A stretch of 64,000 nucleotides of DNA from Catenaria anguillulae PL171 (GCA_002102555.1 MCFL01000128.1:1-64000); one strand, 5' to 3'; shown: positions 27,271 to 40,449, counted from the first letter of the stretch. The notes: generated by a model from the letters alone, not told the origin. Numbers and translations are program-made.

Positions 27271-27837
27271 GCGAGGGCCGCGAGAGCTCGAGTGACAGAG
27301 GGACCGATGAGGTCAATGCGTCAGCAGGATCAGGTGATGGTTACGCCCTAGACAGTACATAACCGTAATCCCATTATCGACCCCGGGGGAAGGAGCCGGA
27401 GGCCATCATAAGTTTTATGTTGAGCATGTTGCGGAGAGTGTATTTACATATAGCCGAAAGGTAAAGCGTATGGTCGTAATCCGACGCAGTAGACGGCTCG
27501 CGTACAGTTGGTTGAGCGCGCCGTTTGTTCTTGACATCGTGCCATTTTTCGTGAGTGGAGCCGTCTGTCTGTCGAAACGTCACCACGCGCCTGTGCATTC
27601 GCCAAGGCACGCGCGGCCATTTCTTCTGCAAAACCTGTGCCGTTGCTGCTCGAGCCGGGAGAAGCGGGTCTCGACGCGACTCGGAGGAGTGGCACTGCGT
27701 CGGTACTGTACTAGAAGACCCACTTTGACGCTGCTGGCTCTTGTTGCATAGGGTGGAGATGTATCGGCTTCAAGTTGAGCTATGCTCCTTGGACTCCATC
27801 GCTTCACATTATCCTGTACAGCACTACGTGCCCTGCA
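27271..27837. other. Unresolved region, possible small minus-strand frame
   Basis: No recognisable gene. A minus-strand frame from ATG 27807 (MKRWSPRSIAQLEADTSPPY) and an overlapping one ending near 27444 have protein-like composition, but no family is evident and the join is unclear. The first part could still be 5' sequence of the Ty3/gypsy relic. Confidence 0.3.
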
Positions 27838-27883
27838 ATGAGAACCGCCGTCCAGCGTCTTATCCCACTCGCCGCCCCGCTCT

Positions 27884-28481
27884 TTGTCGCTGAGCGAATC
27901 GCCCGTTGTGTTTCTGTCCTTCGATCATTCCAGCGAGCAGGGTCCTCATGAGCTGGTGCAGCAAGTGGACATGTTCTGTCATTCGGTTGGCTTTGCGTTT
28001 CGCAATCGCGTTTCTTCCACAGATGCCCCGGTCGCCTTTTTGGATCTTGTGGATATGGTATGCTTGACTCGTCCATGTTTGCATCTGACTGCATCCCCCC
28101 CCCCCTTTGTGTTTGATGTAGAACCACAGAGACGTTTTCGGTTTTCCGGGACGCCTTCGGGCATGCATCCACCACTACGCTCAAGTTCCTTGCGGGTGGA
28201 TGTATGCCGAGGCACCTGGGCAGGGCTATCTGGTAGCGCAGGTGCATTTTTGCTGCTCTGCAGTGGGTTCGACTCCCACTCCTGTTCATGATCAGATGCC
28301 TTGCTTCCTTATTTGTCTTCCTCCTGGCGCAACATCGTGCCTCACTGGAGTCGTAATAAACACCAGGTACTGAAACTCTTCAGTTTCTCCTTTCTTTGGC
28401 TTGGTTGCCGCCGCTCTTGGCTGAGCGCTACTCACTATGCATTCGCGTTCACCTCAACGGCTCAGGTTGTCATGGTTGTAA
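27884..28481 (+). CDS. Unrecognised small multi-exon gene
   Basis: A continuous coding path can be drawn through three exons: about 27884-28057, 28122-28366, and 28466-28481 with a TAA stop. Intron 28058-28121 is 64 nt (GTATGC, CTGAC branch, GTAG end); intron 28367-28465 begins GTACTG and ends CTCAG. Exon 1 includes FLSFDHSSEQGPHELVQQVD and exon 2 includes NHRDVFGFPGRLRACIHHYA. I do not recognise the product. The true start is uncertain: the in-frame codon at 27884 is TTG, an in-frame stop lies at 27839, and ATG 27838 is in a different frame, so another 5' exon may exist. Confidence 0.45.
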
Positions 28482-28914
28482 ATCGTTAGGCTTATTGATA
28501 TACACAGCCAACTGAATGAGTTGTGAGCTACCGCGCCTTCACCGCCATCCATACCGGACGTTCGCTACTTGCAAGCGCCCCCAACCAATGAATAAGAATT
28601 TTACGGTGAACGTGGGAACAGAGGAACATGTACGAACTCAACTCGAAACGTCTCGCGTCTGTCTCGCGGCGATCGCAGCTGCACCATCATCAAATAGTAG
28701 CTCCTAATTCGCTGATTTGGGAGCACTGATCGGAGTGCCGTCGGATCAGGCAGACATATGAATGATCGGCCAATGATCGGCATGCGTCTCTCGATTCGAC
28801 ATGGTAGCTTCAAGGCCAAATACAGTATGTACCGGTCAATCAAAGAATATTAATGATCCAATATCATATGTCCATGGATACTCTACCGACCAAGACAGGA
28901 AAAGAGCCCGTGCA
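28482..28914. other. Intergenic upstream of the SANT protein gene
   Basis: No gene seen. It is AT-richer than its neighbours and would contain the promoter of the SANT-domain gene. An upstream in-frame ATG at 28801 would lengthen that protein by 38 residues. Confidence 0.4.
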
Positions 28915-30147
28915 ATGACTGCGTCTGCGTCTGCGCCAGCCCTTGCCTCGGATCTCTTTGCCTCAATGGCCTCCCTGTCGCACACCTCGGCATCGGCATC
29001 GGCATCTGCCTCTCCCTTCCTCTTGCTCCCTCCATCCTCGTCGTCCATGCCACTTGGATCGGGGCACCTCGGGTCTGGACACCCAGGATCGGAACCGGGA
29101 TCGGAATCAAATGCTTCGGCGCCATTCTCTTCTTTCAGCAGTGGTCGGCCACATGGACCCGTCGACGTCGAGTACCCCAGCCTGGGAATGGGAACGGGAA
29201 TGGGAATGGGATCATACTCTGGCAGCATCGGCCAAGCACAGAGCGCTCCGGGTGGTTACGGTCACGGCTGTCCACCCTCTGTCTACACGCCACCGCCGTC
29301 GTCCGACTCTCTGTTTGGACTCTTTGAGCCGTCCCGTGACGACACCGCTTATCCGAGCCACTGCTTCCCGCCCCCTTCAGCCTACATGAGCTCCAGCTTG
29401 CCCTCGTCCTCGTATCCCACTGCCGACACGCATCACTACGACCATCACGATCTCGAGCTTGAGCTGCTCGCATTTTACCAACACCAGCAACCCGATCACT
29501 CGGCTATTGAGCCATTCCATCTTTCCACAGCCGCATTCCCAACAATGGCGTCTCGGCCGTCGGCGACCGCCCATTCAGGCTCCGGTAGTGGATCTGACGA
29601 TACCGCCAGCGATTCCGCCCAGCCCTTCAACGCCAACGCCCTCCCGCCATCGGCAGCAACGGCCACATCGTCAGCAACTTCGGCGGGGGGCGCACGCACC
29701 AAAGCCAGAAGCACAGCCAAGCGCAAATCACAAACTGCCGAACTGGCCGACCCGAATACGGCTCCTCCCGTCATCACCACTCGCTCTACCACGCTCACGG
29801 CTCTTGGTCCAGAGGCCGCCCAGCACATTGCCAAGAACCGAGGACAACGGTGGACTGAGAAAGAGCTTTCTACGCTTCAAGCTGGGGTCGCGAAACATGG
29901 CCGCAACTTTGTGGCCATTTACAACGACCATGGACCCAATGGCAAGGTAGACACTGCGCTTGCCCGGATTCCGTCAGTCAGGGCGATCCATGCAAAGTGG
30001 CTGCGGTTGACCATGGTTGAGAGGAGGCTAGCAAAGGAACAGGAGAAGAGTGCCGGTAGTGTTGGCGATGTGGATGTGACCAATCAGGCAGGTGCATCTG
30101 CCGGAGATGATGGAACTGGGGTATCCCTGGAGGAGGCGAGGGAGTAA
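28915..30147 (+). CDS. SANT/Myb-like DNA-binding protein with low-complexity N-terminus
   Basis: About 410 residues from ATG 28915 (MTASASAPALASD); an upstream in-frame ATG at 28801 is possible. Residues 1-280 are low complexity, rich in S, A, P and G, with GMGTGMGMGS repeats. A SANT/Myb-type helix-turn-helix near residues 310-365 reads GQRWTEKELSTLQAGVAKHG followed by a third helix around SVRAIHAKWLRL, preceded by a basic patch (ARTKARSTAKRKS). No intron is needed. By family knowledge such single-repeat proteins bind DNA or histone tails as transcription or chromatin factors. The target is unknown. Confidence 0.7.
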   Translation: MTASASAPALASDLFASMASLSHTSASASASASPFLLLPPSSSSMPLGSGHLGSGHPGSEPGSESNASAPFSSFSSGRPHGPVDVEYPSLGMGTGMGMGSYSGSIGQAQSAPGGYGHGCPPSVYTPPPSSDSLFGLFEPSRDDTAYPSHCFPPPSAYMSSSLPSSSYPTADTHHYDHHDLELELLAFYQHQQPDHSAIEPFHLSTAAFPTMASRPSATAHSGSGSGSDDTASDSAQPFNANALPPSAATATSSATSAGGARTKARSTAKRKSQTAELADPNTAPPVITTRSTTLTALGPEAAQHIAKNRGQRWTEKELSTLQAGVAKHGRNFVAIYNDHGPNGKVDTALARIPSVRAIHAKWLRLTMVERRLAKEQEKSAGSVGDVDVTNQAGASAGDDGTGVSLEEARE

Positions 30148-30454
30148 AAAAGCCGTCTTTGCTTGTTTGTTGTCTTTTTCAAATCGTTCCTTTCGATTCT
30201 TAGATTTGTTGCTGTATCTGCTCTTGTCCTTTTTCCTATCCGTTTCTGTCCGCTTGTTAGTTCAGTTTGCTCGTTGCCATTTTGGATTTCTTAGCTGTAC
30301 TCAATTTTGTCTCAACATTACCTCCCCCCAATCAAGTCTGCTGTGCCTCGTTCGCTGTGACCGTCATTCAGTAGTACATATGCAATTGCAAGACAATCTT
30401 TGTTTGGTTTTCTTCATAGGTTTGGGTTGGAAATCTTTACACGGATGGATGTTC
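30148..30454. other. Convergent 3' region between the SANT gene and RAD5
   Basis: T-rich 3' flanks of two convergent genes. No other gene seen. Confidence 0.5.
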
Positions 30455-33400
30455 TTATCGCCCACTTTCCACACTCAACTCGTCCATGCCAAACAACATG
30501 CGCAACTCCTTGACCCTCTCCTCCCTTGCATTCCCCTGCTCTTTGCCGTCCCTCCCCTCCCTTGTCACCCTCGAAATCAACGCCAACTTGTGCTCCTGAA
30601 TCAAGACCATGCGCTCCTCAACGCTCTCCTTGACCACAAACCGCGTCACTTTGACCTCCTTTGTCTGCCCAATGCGATGCACCCGATCAATCGCCTGCTG
30701 CTCCACTGCCGCATTCCACCACGGATCGACCAGAATCGCCACATTGGCTGCCGTCAAATTCAACCCAACATTGCACGCCTTGAGCGACGCAATCAAGCAC
30801 CTGACCTGCGGATCTGTCCGGAACGACTTGAGCTCTACCTCGCGTTTCGCTTGTGCTTGCGACCCGTCCAACCGCGCATACAGGATCCCGTGCGAAGAGA
30901 GTGCCGCGCCAATCAAGTCAAGCATGCCGCGGAACTGGCTAAACACCACGGCCTTTGTGCCCCCGGGCAATGCACGGATTTTAGCCAGAATGGCGCGCAG
31001 TTTGGTTGATGGGATGTGATGCCCGCGCGCCGATGTGGGCACCACCTTCAACTTTGCGGCGCCGGCGCTGCTGCTGCTGGACGGATCGTCCTCGGCATCG
31101 CACGCATCAGATTTGAGCACACTGAACACGTCCGAGTCGGCCACGGGAATGCGGCACATTGGGCACGACTGCGGGTCACCCCGGCGCGTCATGCATGCGA
31201 GCGATTCCAGCAGGCATTCGCGGCAAAACACGTGGAAACATTTCAGGATGGTCGGTTCCGCCACTAGGTCCAAGCACAGTGGGCACTCGGAGGCCGCGGG
31301 GGCGTCCTTGTTGCCGGCAGAGCGCGATGGCATGTTTTCGTTTCCAGATGCGAGGCTGTTGATGACGCTTTGGCCGAACGAGTTCGAGTCAGAGGACGAT
31401 GACGACGCGGTACCGTCGAGAAAGCGGGTGAGGAGCGTGTGAAAGTCTTCTTGGCCGTCCTCAGAGGCATGGAGTGGGTCTGGATCTGACGTTGCCGACC
31501 TGAAGAGGAGTGAGGGGTGGTTACAGCATTGGCGCAAGGACGAGATGAGAGCGAGAATGTGGGTGTAGTTGGAAAGGACTGCCGACCGTGATGAAGTACA
31601 TATGGTGTCAAAACAGCTGATTCGTAGATCGTGTCGGAAGACAGCAAGGGCAAAAGAGTACCGGTCCCAGCCTTGACAAAATGAGAAAACTTGGTCCGAG
31701 TGTGCTTTTCGAGAGCTCGATCTAAAAAAAACTTCCGGCCGTCAGCCCTTAAAACGGCAAATATCAAGTTCGAGAGAAAACATGTAAACAAGAACGCACA
31801 AATGTCCCTCTCCTCTGGAGTAAACTCCAAGACCTCCACGGCAACCTCCTTTTTCGGCAAGACCAAAATGGACTCGCCATTGATCTTTGTCTCCTTTGTC
31901 CTCCTCAGCACCAACTGCTGCATCAAATTTTGCACAGTCTCCACGGCCCTTGCCGCCGCTGCAGCTGCGGCCGCTTCCTGTGCTGCCGACGACACCCCCG
32001 CACCGGCCTTGGCCTTGCCCTTACCTCCTTTCAAAGCCGACATGCCATCGGCCGCCGCACGCTCCGCGTCCAGTGGGCCCGTCACATGATGCCTCCAAAA
32101 CGTTTGCTGCGACCACGGCGCATACTTGAGATACGCCAGCAGCGAGTACATGTCGTCCAACTTGTTGACAATCGGTGTACCTGTGAGTGCCCATCGCAAA
32201 CTTGCGCGAAGTGCCCAGCACGCGCGCGTGGTCGACGCCGACGTGTTGCGAATCGAATGTGCCTCGTCGAGCACAATGCGATGGAATTCGCAATCAAAGA
32301 GCGGGCGCGAGCCGCCGACCGAGGCATTGTTGAATTCCGACATGACGACACCGTACGTGGTCACGATGACGGTGAGCTTGTCGGAGGTGTTGGGTTGGGA
32401 GCGCGAGCGGGAGCGCGTGGATGAGGAGGTCGTTGAGAAGAGGGAGGGCAGGGTACGGTTGGGACCATAGTATTCAAACACTTGGATGGATTTGTCTTGC
32501 GAGGAAGCGACAAGTTCAGATGACCATTGCGAGAGCAGCGACATTGGGCAGACGACAAGCGTGGCAGGATACACTCTGGAGCTTGTGCTCGTGGATGCAG
32601 GCGGGGGGTTTGCATGAATGAGTGCGGAAATCTCGATGGTTTTGCCCAGCCCCATTTCATCCGCCAAGATACCGCCGCGTGCGTGCGAGTCGACGGGCGG
32701 GAACTTGAGCTTGATGGCTCCATCGAATGGATTGACAAACCACGATGCCGTTGGCGATGACGGAAGCGGCAGCTCAAAGAACAATGGATGCATTGCCGCC
32801 GCCAATGTATCCTCCTCGTCCCCGCCAATGGTTTGGGTTTCCTTTTGCAACATCCAGTAGAGGGCCTGTTCTTGATACGGGCGCAACTCGTACACCATGG
32901 ACTTGGGCGTAGGTTGACGTGGAATCGTTTCGATTGATGTTTGCGAGGTGGCAAACAGCGAGGCGAGCAAGACATGGTCGGGTTGGGTATTGGGATTGGC
33001 CGCATCACCATCGGGTGAGTCGGCTGATTCTGTTGTTGTGGATGGCTCGTCCGAGGAGGGTGCGTCGGGTGTGCTCATAGACAGGCCGCGCAAACTGGAC
33101 CAAATATCGGATGTCAGCGGTGTCGGCATTCCAGCGCGACGAGGCACTACAGCGAGCGCGGCAAGCATCCCACACAGCGGCTCGCGAATCTCAGACCATA
33201 TAGCTGCGGAGTCGCTGCTGCTGCTTGATCTGTTAAGCTCGGCAACTTTGATGGTATCAAGATGGAGTGCGATCGATACAATGATCTCGTCGCCCAAGCG
33301 GAGCGCAGGCGCTGCAAAAATGATGGTAGCCTGTGCCGAAAGAAGCCCGCTAGAAATGAGCGGACCGAGCCAAGCGGCTTCAGAGCGCCCGATTCGCCCG

Positions 33401-34263
33401 AGTGCGGATCCGGATTTCTGGCATGAGAATCGAACAAATGGGAGCTTTGCGGGTGCTGCAGTTGATGTGGATGATGTGGCAGCGGTTGAATAGTAGCTGG
33501 CTGCACCCGTTCGTGCCCTTTTACGAGACGAAGGGCCAGCGGGATCCTGGACGTCGAGGTCGTAACAGTTACCAGCAGCGACCTTGACTCCCGATGACAC
33601 TGCGAATGCGGTGGTGGTGAGTTCGCCAATGAGCAATCGTCGAGGCACAGCGCTGGAGCGGGATTCCGTCGATATTGGTTGTGGTTCTGGTGATGATTGA
33701 TCAAACGATGCATGCCGTTTTGGCGGTCGCGGTGCAGGGTATTGTGAAGAAGAGGATGTAGAATAATACTGGCCGTCGAGAAAGAGATTTGCGGCCGTCT
33801 CGACACAACCGTTGGCTCGTTTGAGCAACGCGCGGGCGTCTGTGCTTGAAATGCATGTTCCCGAACCCGAGGCGCCGAGTGTGGCCAACATAGACAGCAA
33901 AGCTCTTTCCGATTCGCCATCGGCATGGCTGGACTGGGTCGGTTGAGGATCGCACATGACGATATCTTTGTCGTCGTCGTCTTCATCATCCTCGTCCAAA
34001 GTCAGGTCAATTGTTTCTGAGCGTGGCGTTGAGCTGGACGACGATTGCGGGGAGAGTGCGGGTGGTCGTTGCGAAGCGGGCAGATATGCGGATGATGCCT
34101 GGGAATTCGAATTGGCGGCGAGCATGCGCAGCAGTGGACTGGATTCGTTGCGAGCCTTCACCTTGGCCTTCGCCATAGCCTTGGCCGTGGCAGCAGAAGC
34201 AGCCATCATGCGATCCAAGGCGGACGGAACCGGTGATGCTGAGCCTGATCCAGAGTCTGTCAT
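30455..34263 (-). CDS. RAD5: Rad5/HLTF-type SNF2 translocase and RING ubiquitin ligase, 3 exons
   Basis: Rad5 polyubiquitinates PCNA at stalled forks and remodels them. The protein is about 1215 aa. Residues 120-180 resemble a UBA-like helix bundle (DARALLKRANGCVETAANLF). A HIRAN-like region spans about 285-370. The SNF2 ATPase starts near 450: Walker A DEMGLGKTIE (about 533), DEAH box LDEAHSIR (about 667), LTGTPIVN. A C3HC4 RING (CPLCLDLVAEPTILKCFHVF) lies near 940, inside the helicase as in Rad5. The C-terminal helicase lobe includes AVVFSQFRGMLDLI and AIDRVHRIGQ. Introns 31722-31799 (78 nt) and 31579-31661 (83 nt) restore IYRALEKHTRTKFSHFVKAG and VLSNYTHILALISSLRQCCN. All key ATPase and RING residues are present. 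The order HIRAN-SNF2-RING-helicase distinguishes it from Rad16. Confidence 0.93.
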
Positions 34264-36638
34264 TCTGTGACTTTTGGAATTGCGCAGGCTTAGTGTCTCG
34301 TGTGTATCGAGTGCATCGAGAGCATGAGTTCGGTGCCTGAGGTTGTATTAATCATGATGAATATCGAGTGGCAAAAAGCGAGGATCTTTCTTGTCGACTC
34401 CAGTGAGTCACTCTCCAGCGAAGCACGAGATCATGACGAAAAGGCAAAAGGAATATTCCTACAATAACTCGAGAGAGCACTATGTTCAAGTATTGCGTTC
34501 CGTCGGAGCGGGTTGACGATCAAGCGGGGCATGAGTGTAGCGGCAAGATGGCCGAAGTGGCATGCAAGTGGTTGTCAGAGTAAGGTAGTGAGTGTTGCTC
34601 GAATTGTATCAGCCAAGTCGAACTCCATTGAGAGGAATGTAAGAACAATTTTCGTGGATTCACACCACGTTCCTGATCCAAAGTCTCATGGCCATGAACC
34701 AAGTAAAACCTTCGAGAGTATGAGCATGCTCCGATCTCTTTAGTTTCCATTCAATCACAGGGAGAAGGGAAAGATTGCAGATTTATGATCCGAAGAGGCA
34801 AATCAACACTATGTGAACCAACACAAGGCAGACGACAAGCCGAAAACGGGATGAAACGGCATGGGATGACGGAGCGGCACACAAACGATTTCCTACTTGA
34901 ACCTACTTGCAGAAACAACCACGACAAAGCAACAACCAACAAACAAGACAGACTTGATGGCACAAAACCACGACGACAACCCAGACAGATCCGCGGCTGA
35001 TTCCCCGAGCGTGTTGGTCACAAAGCCGGTGAAGAGTTCCGAGGATAGCTTGTCTTGACTCGCCTTGTACAATCTTGTGCGCTCGACTTTGATAGTGAAG
35101 GCGACGCAGACAACCACGACACGGAGGTTTAAGAATGAACGAATTGCGACCAGCGTTCCATGAACGGGCGAAACAGGAGATGATCGAGCAGGACTCGGCA
35201 AGCAACGAGACACACGCGAGATTGAGTGCAGTGCAGCAGCAAGATACTTTTGAAGTCGAGTCGGAAAAGAGTAAGCCGAGGAGGTGTTGTGTGTCAAATC
35301 AGTTTCTTGAACGGCCAAACGCAGAATGAACGAATATTGACCCATGGGTCGAAATCACGAGCGGGTGCCGTTCGAGTGCTTTGGGCGCATTGACTAACAT
35401 CGTCTTGGGAGTTAGGTGCGCTGCAGGAGGACGGATTGGGGCAACAGCATTTAGAGGTGGCTGGTTGATTTGCGTTTGGCCCGCACGAGAGTTGTTGCCG
35501 CCCAAGAAAAGCCCGACGGTGCCAGAGAGGTGGCCGATGGTTGAACAAGTGACGATTCGCCTGCAAGTCACTTGGCATTGGAGAGGAGAGGGATGTGGCA
35601 GCACAGCACGCCGTTGTCGTCGTATATAGTACATACTTGGCTCGGCCCTTCTTGCCCGCCGACTCCACACGCACAGCGTGGGGGCTGCTCGCAACGCCCT
35701 CCGAAAGAGAGAACCACGCATCCTGCAAACAGCTTCCAGCATACAGTCAGTCGCATTCCCACGTGCCCGCCCAGCGTCCACAAAGGGCAACTACTCGCCA
35801 AGCAAAAGCATCAAAGGCAGAGCTGACAAAGAAGAACACCGTGAGCAAGTGTGAGAACGTGGGAGCAGGGATCATCGACAACCAGGTCTGCAACAGCAGG
35901 GAATCAACAGCCAAAAATGCAGGAGGGGCGGAATTCGCATGCTCGAGTTGGACCCACCGCCTCGGCTGCATCGACAACAAGCAACAAGTCACGAATGAGC
36001 AGCAGTCAGCCACAAGCTTCAGAACCTGCTTGCTTTAAATGCAAGGTCGAAAGCAGTGTAAGGGGAACAACACATGACCCGCTAACGAATGTGGCAAAGA
36101 AAACAAGTGAGCGACACCCAATAGCAAGAGTGGGACTCTTCTTCTTCCATGTACCCTGCTCTTCTCATGCACCGATTTCTTCTCTTTTGCACCCGCCTCC
36201 ACAATGATGCAAGAAAACAGTGGGAATCAGCCTTGGGGGAGTCTCGAGTGGAACACACGATGGGATACCAAAAACACAGACTGTGGATACCTATAGCTGC
36301 TCCTGGTAGCACACACGCATGCGCCCACGCAGTTGCAGCCCTTGAAACAAGCACAGTTTGACCACGCTCCACTACTCTTCTTTTGCTCCATCTTTTACTT
36401 TTCCAAAGAAAAGTGCGACTGATGAGTGAGTGAATGGCACAACCAAACCACGAGCCACAGATACACAAAACACTGCTTGCCGAGTGAACCACCACTCCCA
36501 CCTGACCAACGAAGCATGCATACACACGCATACACCTGTTTTCCCTTCCCTTGGCTCGTCTCCATATTGCCACATGAACGCCCCACCCATTCGTGAACAA
36601 GATTCTTTTGCACCAACCAACCACCACAATGCTGGCGC

Positions 36639-36664
36639 ATGGATAGATGGATGGATGGATGGAT
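36639..36664. repeat. GGAT/ATGG microsatellite
   Basis: About six tandem tetranucleotide units, with one imperfect unit (GGATAGATGG). Confidence 0.8.
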
Positions 36665-38712
36665 GATGCAAAAAGACGATCTCGGTGCTCCGCTGCTCAG
36701 CGAAAACACAGTTCCACGACATGAGCACAGGATGCAATCATGATGAACAAGAGAGAGACGAGCGTCTGGGTATGTACACCAGGTGTAGCGCGTATGTACA
36801 AGCACACGTGGGGTGGACCGACAATACAATGTGCTGTGTGCACAGTGACCAATGGCGAGATCGCACCAAACCACCCAAGCATCATTTGCAAGGAAGGTCA
36901 AGGCAGAGTAGCGACAAGTGCAGCGGAAAAACATGCAAGTTCAAGTGCGCAATGCTGCAAATGGGAGGACGCATGTGAGTGTACCAACAGAAGCAGTCAA
37001 GCATACCCACACCCAAAGCAAGGGTCCATGTGTGGCAATCCCATCCATCGTTCCATGATCAAAGACATTGACCAAGCCTGTTGCGCGCTTCCCAGCAGTC
37101 CCGAGCACATCAAGAAGGTAACGCACAAACGAGAAAGAAGGCCAGTGCAAGAGTTGAGCAAGGCAAAGGAAAGAAAAAGAACCACTCGAGCATTGAGAGC
37201 GTCCGCTTGCTTCTTTTGCCTCGATAGCGTGCGCGTTGGTCAATCGGTTCCCACTTTCGACCCGCACCGCCCCATCACGGGGCGCTAAAAAGCAACCAAC
37301 AGTTCGTCTGCCCGTTGGCATCGTGCGCGTCAAAACGTGAAATCCTGCGAGTTGCCGCTGAAGCCAAGTTGGGGAAATCCGACCGTCATCACATGAACGA
37401 ATCCGCCCCAACGCTCTTGGGTCTGAATCTTCCGGCTGTTGCAGGTACCTGGTCCCTCTCACCGTGCCCCCTCCATTCCCAACTTTGCCCACGATGTTCG
37501 CCCTCCGCCGACCCTGCTTCAACACTTATGCTTGGCTTTGTAGCCACCCTCAGTGTCGGCCAGTTGGTCACGGTGAAGCACGCCTGCTTGCACACCTCCG
37601 CCTGGAGCCACTCGGAAAACGACCCCCGGGTAGGCCGTCCGCTCTGCAGCTCGGTTTGAGGAACACATGATCCCCCGTCCGGAAATAAACGTCGCGTGCG
37701 CTTGTGCAACTCGCCCCAATACGGTACATGCGCGTGCAGACAGAACCGTGCGAAATGGTTCGAGTCGAGACCAAGTATAGGTAGGTGAAAGCCAATGAGT
37801 GCCCCGCCGCTTGTCGTGTTTGCCCGCCGTGGGCAGAGTCTTGCTACCGTGTCTGCTGAATAATGTCGGCCTGGTGTGATGAACCGGGCAAAAGGCGTGT
37901 CTGTGGTCCAGCTGACCAAGATGTAAAAGCAAGGTGAGTGGCGGAAATGCAATCTGTGAGGATGCACACCAAGCGCGCGAAGCAAGATGCATACCCTTGA
38001 AAACTTACGTGCTCGCCCAACTAACTACCTCTGCATCGTAAATGTCGCCATTGCACGTGCTTGCATCTTGTCAACCATTGGCCCGATTCAATCTCGCGAC
38101 GTATGTATCGCATGGCCAATTGGGCATCGGACGGCTTGAGACGACAACTGTCTGCTCCAACGACACGGCTACTGAGTTGGTATGATGGCAACGAACAGAA
38201 TAGAAGCGAGAAAAAACACCCAGTATGTACCTTGCACATCCACTTCTTTGCGTCACGAGATTCCAACTTTTTCTCGCAATCAATCCCGTCACGCTCACAC
38301 TGCAAGTATTCACTCCCTCTTGCGTCTGACGCCACCTTCAACTTACCACCCTATTTCTCACGACGCCTCGAGCGAATCTTGATCCGCTTGAATCCAACTG
38401 GCCCTGCAAGAAACACTGCTCGGCCAAGCCTTGGTTCCTCGACCACAAATCTTGTCGAGTTGCTCTTGTGCAACGATGGCGCACCAAAACTCACGCTCAG
38501 GTTGCTTCAATCACGAGCCTGTAGTTGCGGCGACAGCTCCTCTGATGCCTTGGGAATGGGCACTTGCACGAGACGGTAAACATGCACATTGAGCGAGCGA
38601 GTCTTTTCTCATGTAGTCAATGGGGGTGCCGGCACTTGTACGACTGGAAGAGAGGCCGCGGTTCTCGTTGATGTCCCTGGGCCATGGTCAAGTAGAGCGT
38701 GTCGACCACCTG

Positions 38713-38752
<40 letters not shown>
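38713..38752. repeat. 40-nt A run
   Basis: Forty consecutive A. It could be the tail of a retrotransposed sequence ending here, since it is far longer than other A runs in non-transposon parts of the window. I found no matching target-site duplication by eye. Confidence 0.75.
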
Positions 38753-38753
<1 letters not shown>

Positions 38754-40086
38754 GAAGGGTCAGGTCACATGCCCAAGTGAGTGAGCACCACCATTGAATC
38801 GATTGCACGTACCACAGGCAGCCTTCTCAACCACCCTGAGCAAACTCGTTTGACTGGTACTGACGGTCCAAAGAAAAAACCAGACGTCCGTCCGACTTGG
38901 TCGAGAATCGTCGCCCAAAGTACTTGACCGCCACATGCCGGTCTCGGCCCATCGTCGTGCCCACGTAGCTCCTCCTTGGACGTGCTTGTCATGGGCGACC
39001 CAACGGCCAGTTGGTTGGTTGCTTGACATGCCGCCAATGGGGTCACTCGCTTACCAGCAAGCGCGAACCCCTTTTCTTGCCATAATGGTGATCGTGAATT
39101 CGTGCACACCTCACGCCCTTGTGCTTGGAATCATGGGCTCATAGCTGAATCGTGCAACGGACTTGGATGGATTCGCGCGGTGGTAGCAATCAAATACATG
39201 ATGTTCTCTCGCCAACTTGATGGTTTGATGAGACTGGCGAAAAAAAAGTGACCAGGCGGACAGATGTGACCGAGCAGGCGTGGATGCAAAACGTGTCGCG
39301 TGCTTGCCAAAGATGCGGCCAAAGGTCTTATGGTGTCGGCGGCCAAGATGGACTTGAATTTGGAGTGGGACCTGTTTTGTTGTTTGTGTGTGAGGTCTGA
39401 TCACTCGATTGTTGACGCGTCCAACCATCACAAAGAAAAACAAAAGTGATACGTACAAGTCGACAATGAATCGGAAAAAGCCCTACAAAGCGGCCGTGAT
39501 GCGAAGATTCCGGCGGCACGGCACGGCGCAGCGTAGCAATGCCGGCAGTGTCAGGGAATCGTCGCCATTGTTGAATGATGATAGCAATTCGGATGCCCTT
39601 GAGATTCGGATGGCGAGTCGCGTCTTGACGATGTGCAACAGGAGCGGCAGCCAAAACGGGAATGGTAACGTGAGCGCAGAGAAGCAAGGCAGAGAGCCTT
39701 GTCGGGCGAGTCGTGGGGTCGAATTAATGCCGAAAATGAGGCGATGCAACTGGCTATGGCCCGTGGATGAGCGGCGAGGATGGATGGGCCAGCCGGCCGG
39801 CCGGGCGGTACAGGGTGGGAAGTAGCACGAGGCCCGTCGTATCGATTGCACCTAGTCTTGAAGCGTGTAGTGGCTGTTTACACTTGAAGAGAAACGCGGA
39901 TGTTGATGAGAGAGAGAGAGAGAAGGGATCGATCTGTGGGAATCTGAACGCCATGACCATCTTGATCCGCCTGCAGGACGCGTCACCCACAGCACACTCT
40001 CAGACGCCGCGTGCGCGGGGCCGTAAAGCCAAAGCTGTGAGCGTGGATGTCCCCAACGCTATGTAGGGCCGACCTGTGCTTCAAAT

Positions 40087-40147
40087 CCTGATGGCAGAGA
40101 AAGACTACGGTGAGCTTTACTGACAGGAAGAAACAGAAATGGTCGGA
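40087..40147. repeat. 61-bp direct repeat, left copy
   Basis: Starts CCTGATGGCAGAGAAAGACT and ends AAATGGTCGGA. It is identical over 61 bp to 40450-40510, with 302 bp between the copies. No identity extends beyond either side. Confidence 0.9.
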
Positions 40148-40449
40148 GTTCATTGATCGAATGCGAAGAAACAAATAACAGAGCAGCGTGACTACGGACG
40201 ACGACATGAATGACAAAAGGGAAAACAATAACGGAAAACAGAGCAACAAGCACGATTGACGAGACGACAGGGAAGAAAGAAAAGGAGGCAAACTGATGGA
40301 AGGAAAAAAGACCAATGACTGAGGATCCAGCGAGCGAGACACCACGAGGTGAGCGACGGTGGGTGTGAGAGATGGAGAAGTGGTGCGAGGCGAGCAGGAG
40401 ACAGAGAACCAGGTGGGAAGAGTAGAACAGTAGCGGCACAAGAGACGGA

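Noticed and set aside
28219-28287. tRNA-like sequence with a perfect B box (GGTTCGACTCC) and T-arm
   Set aside because: The D-arm lacks a paired 5' strand and the anticodon stem has a mismatch. The same bases form part of an open coding exon bounded by good splice sites, so I treat it as coding.
34536-34690. A-box-like TGGCCGAAGTGG and a T-arm-like hairpin suggesting a tRNA
   Set aside because: Spacing is too long, and no acceptor or anticodon stem can be formed.
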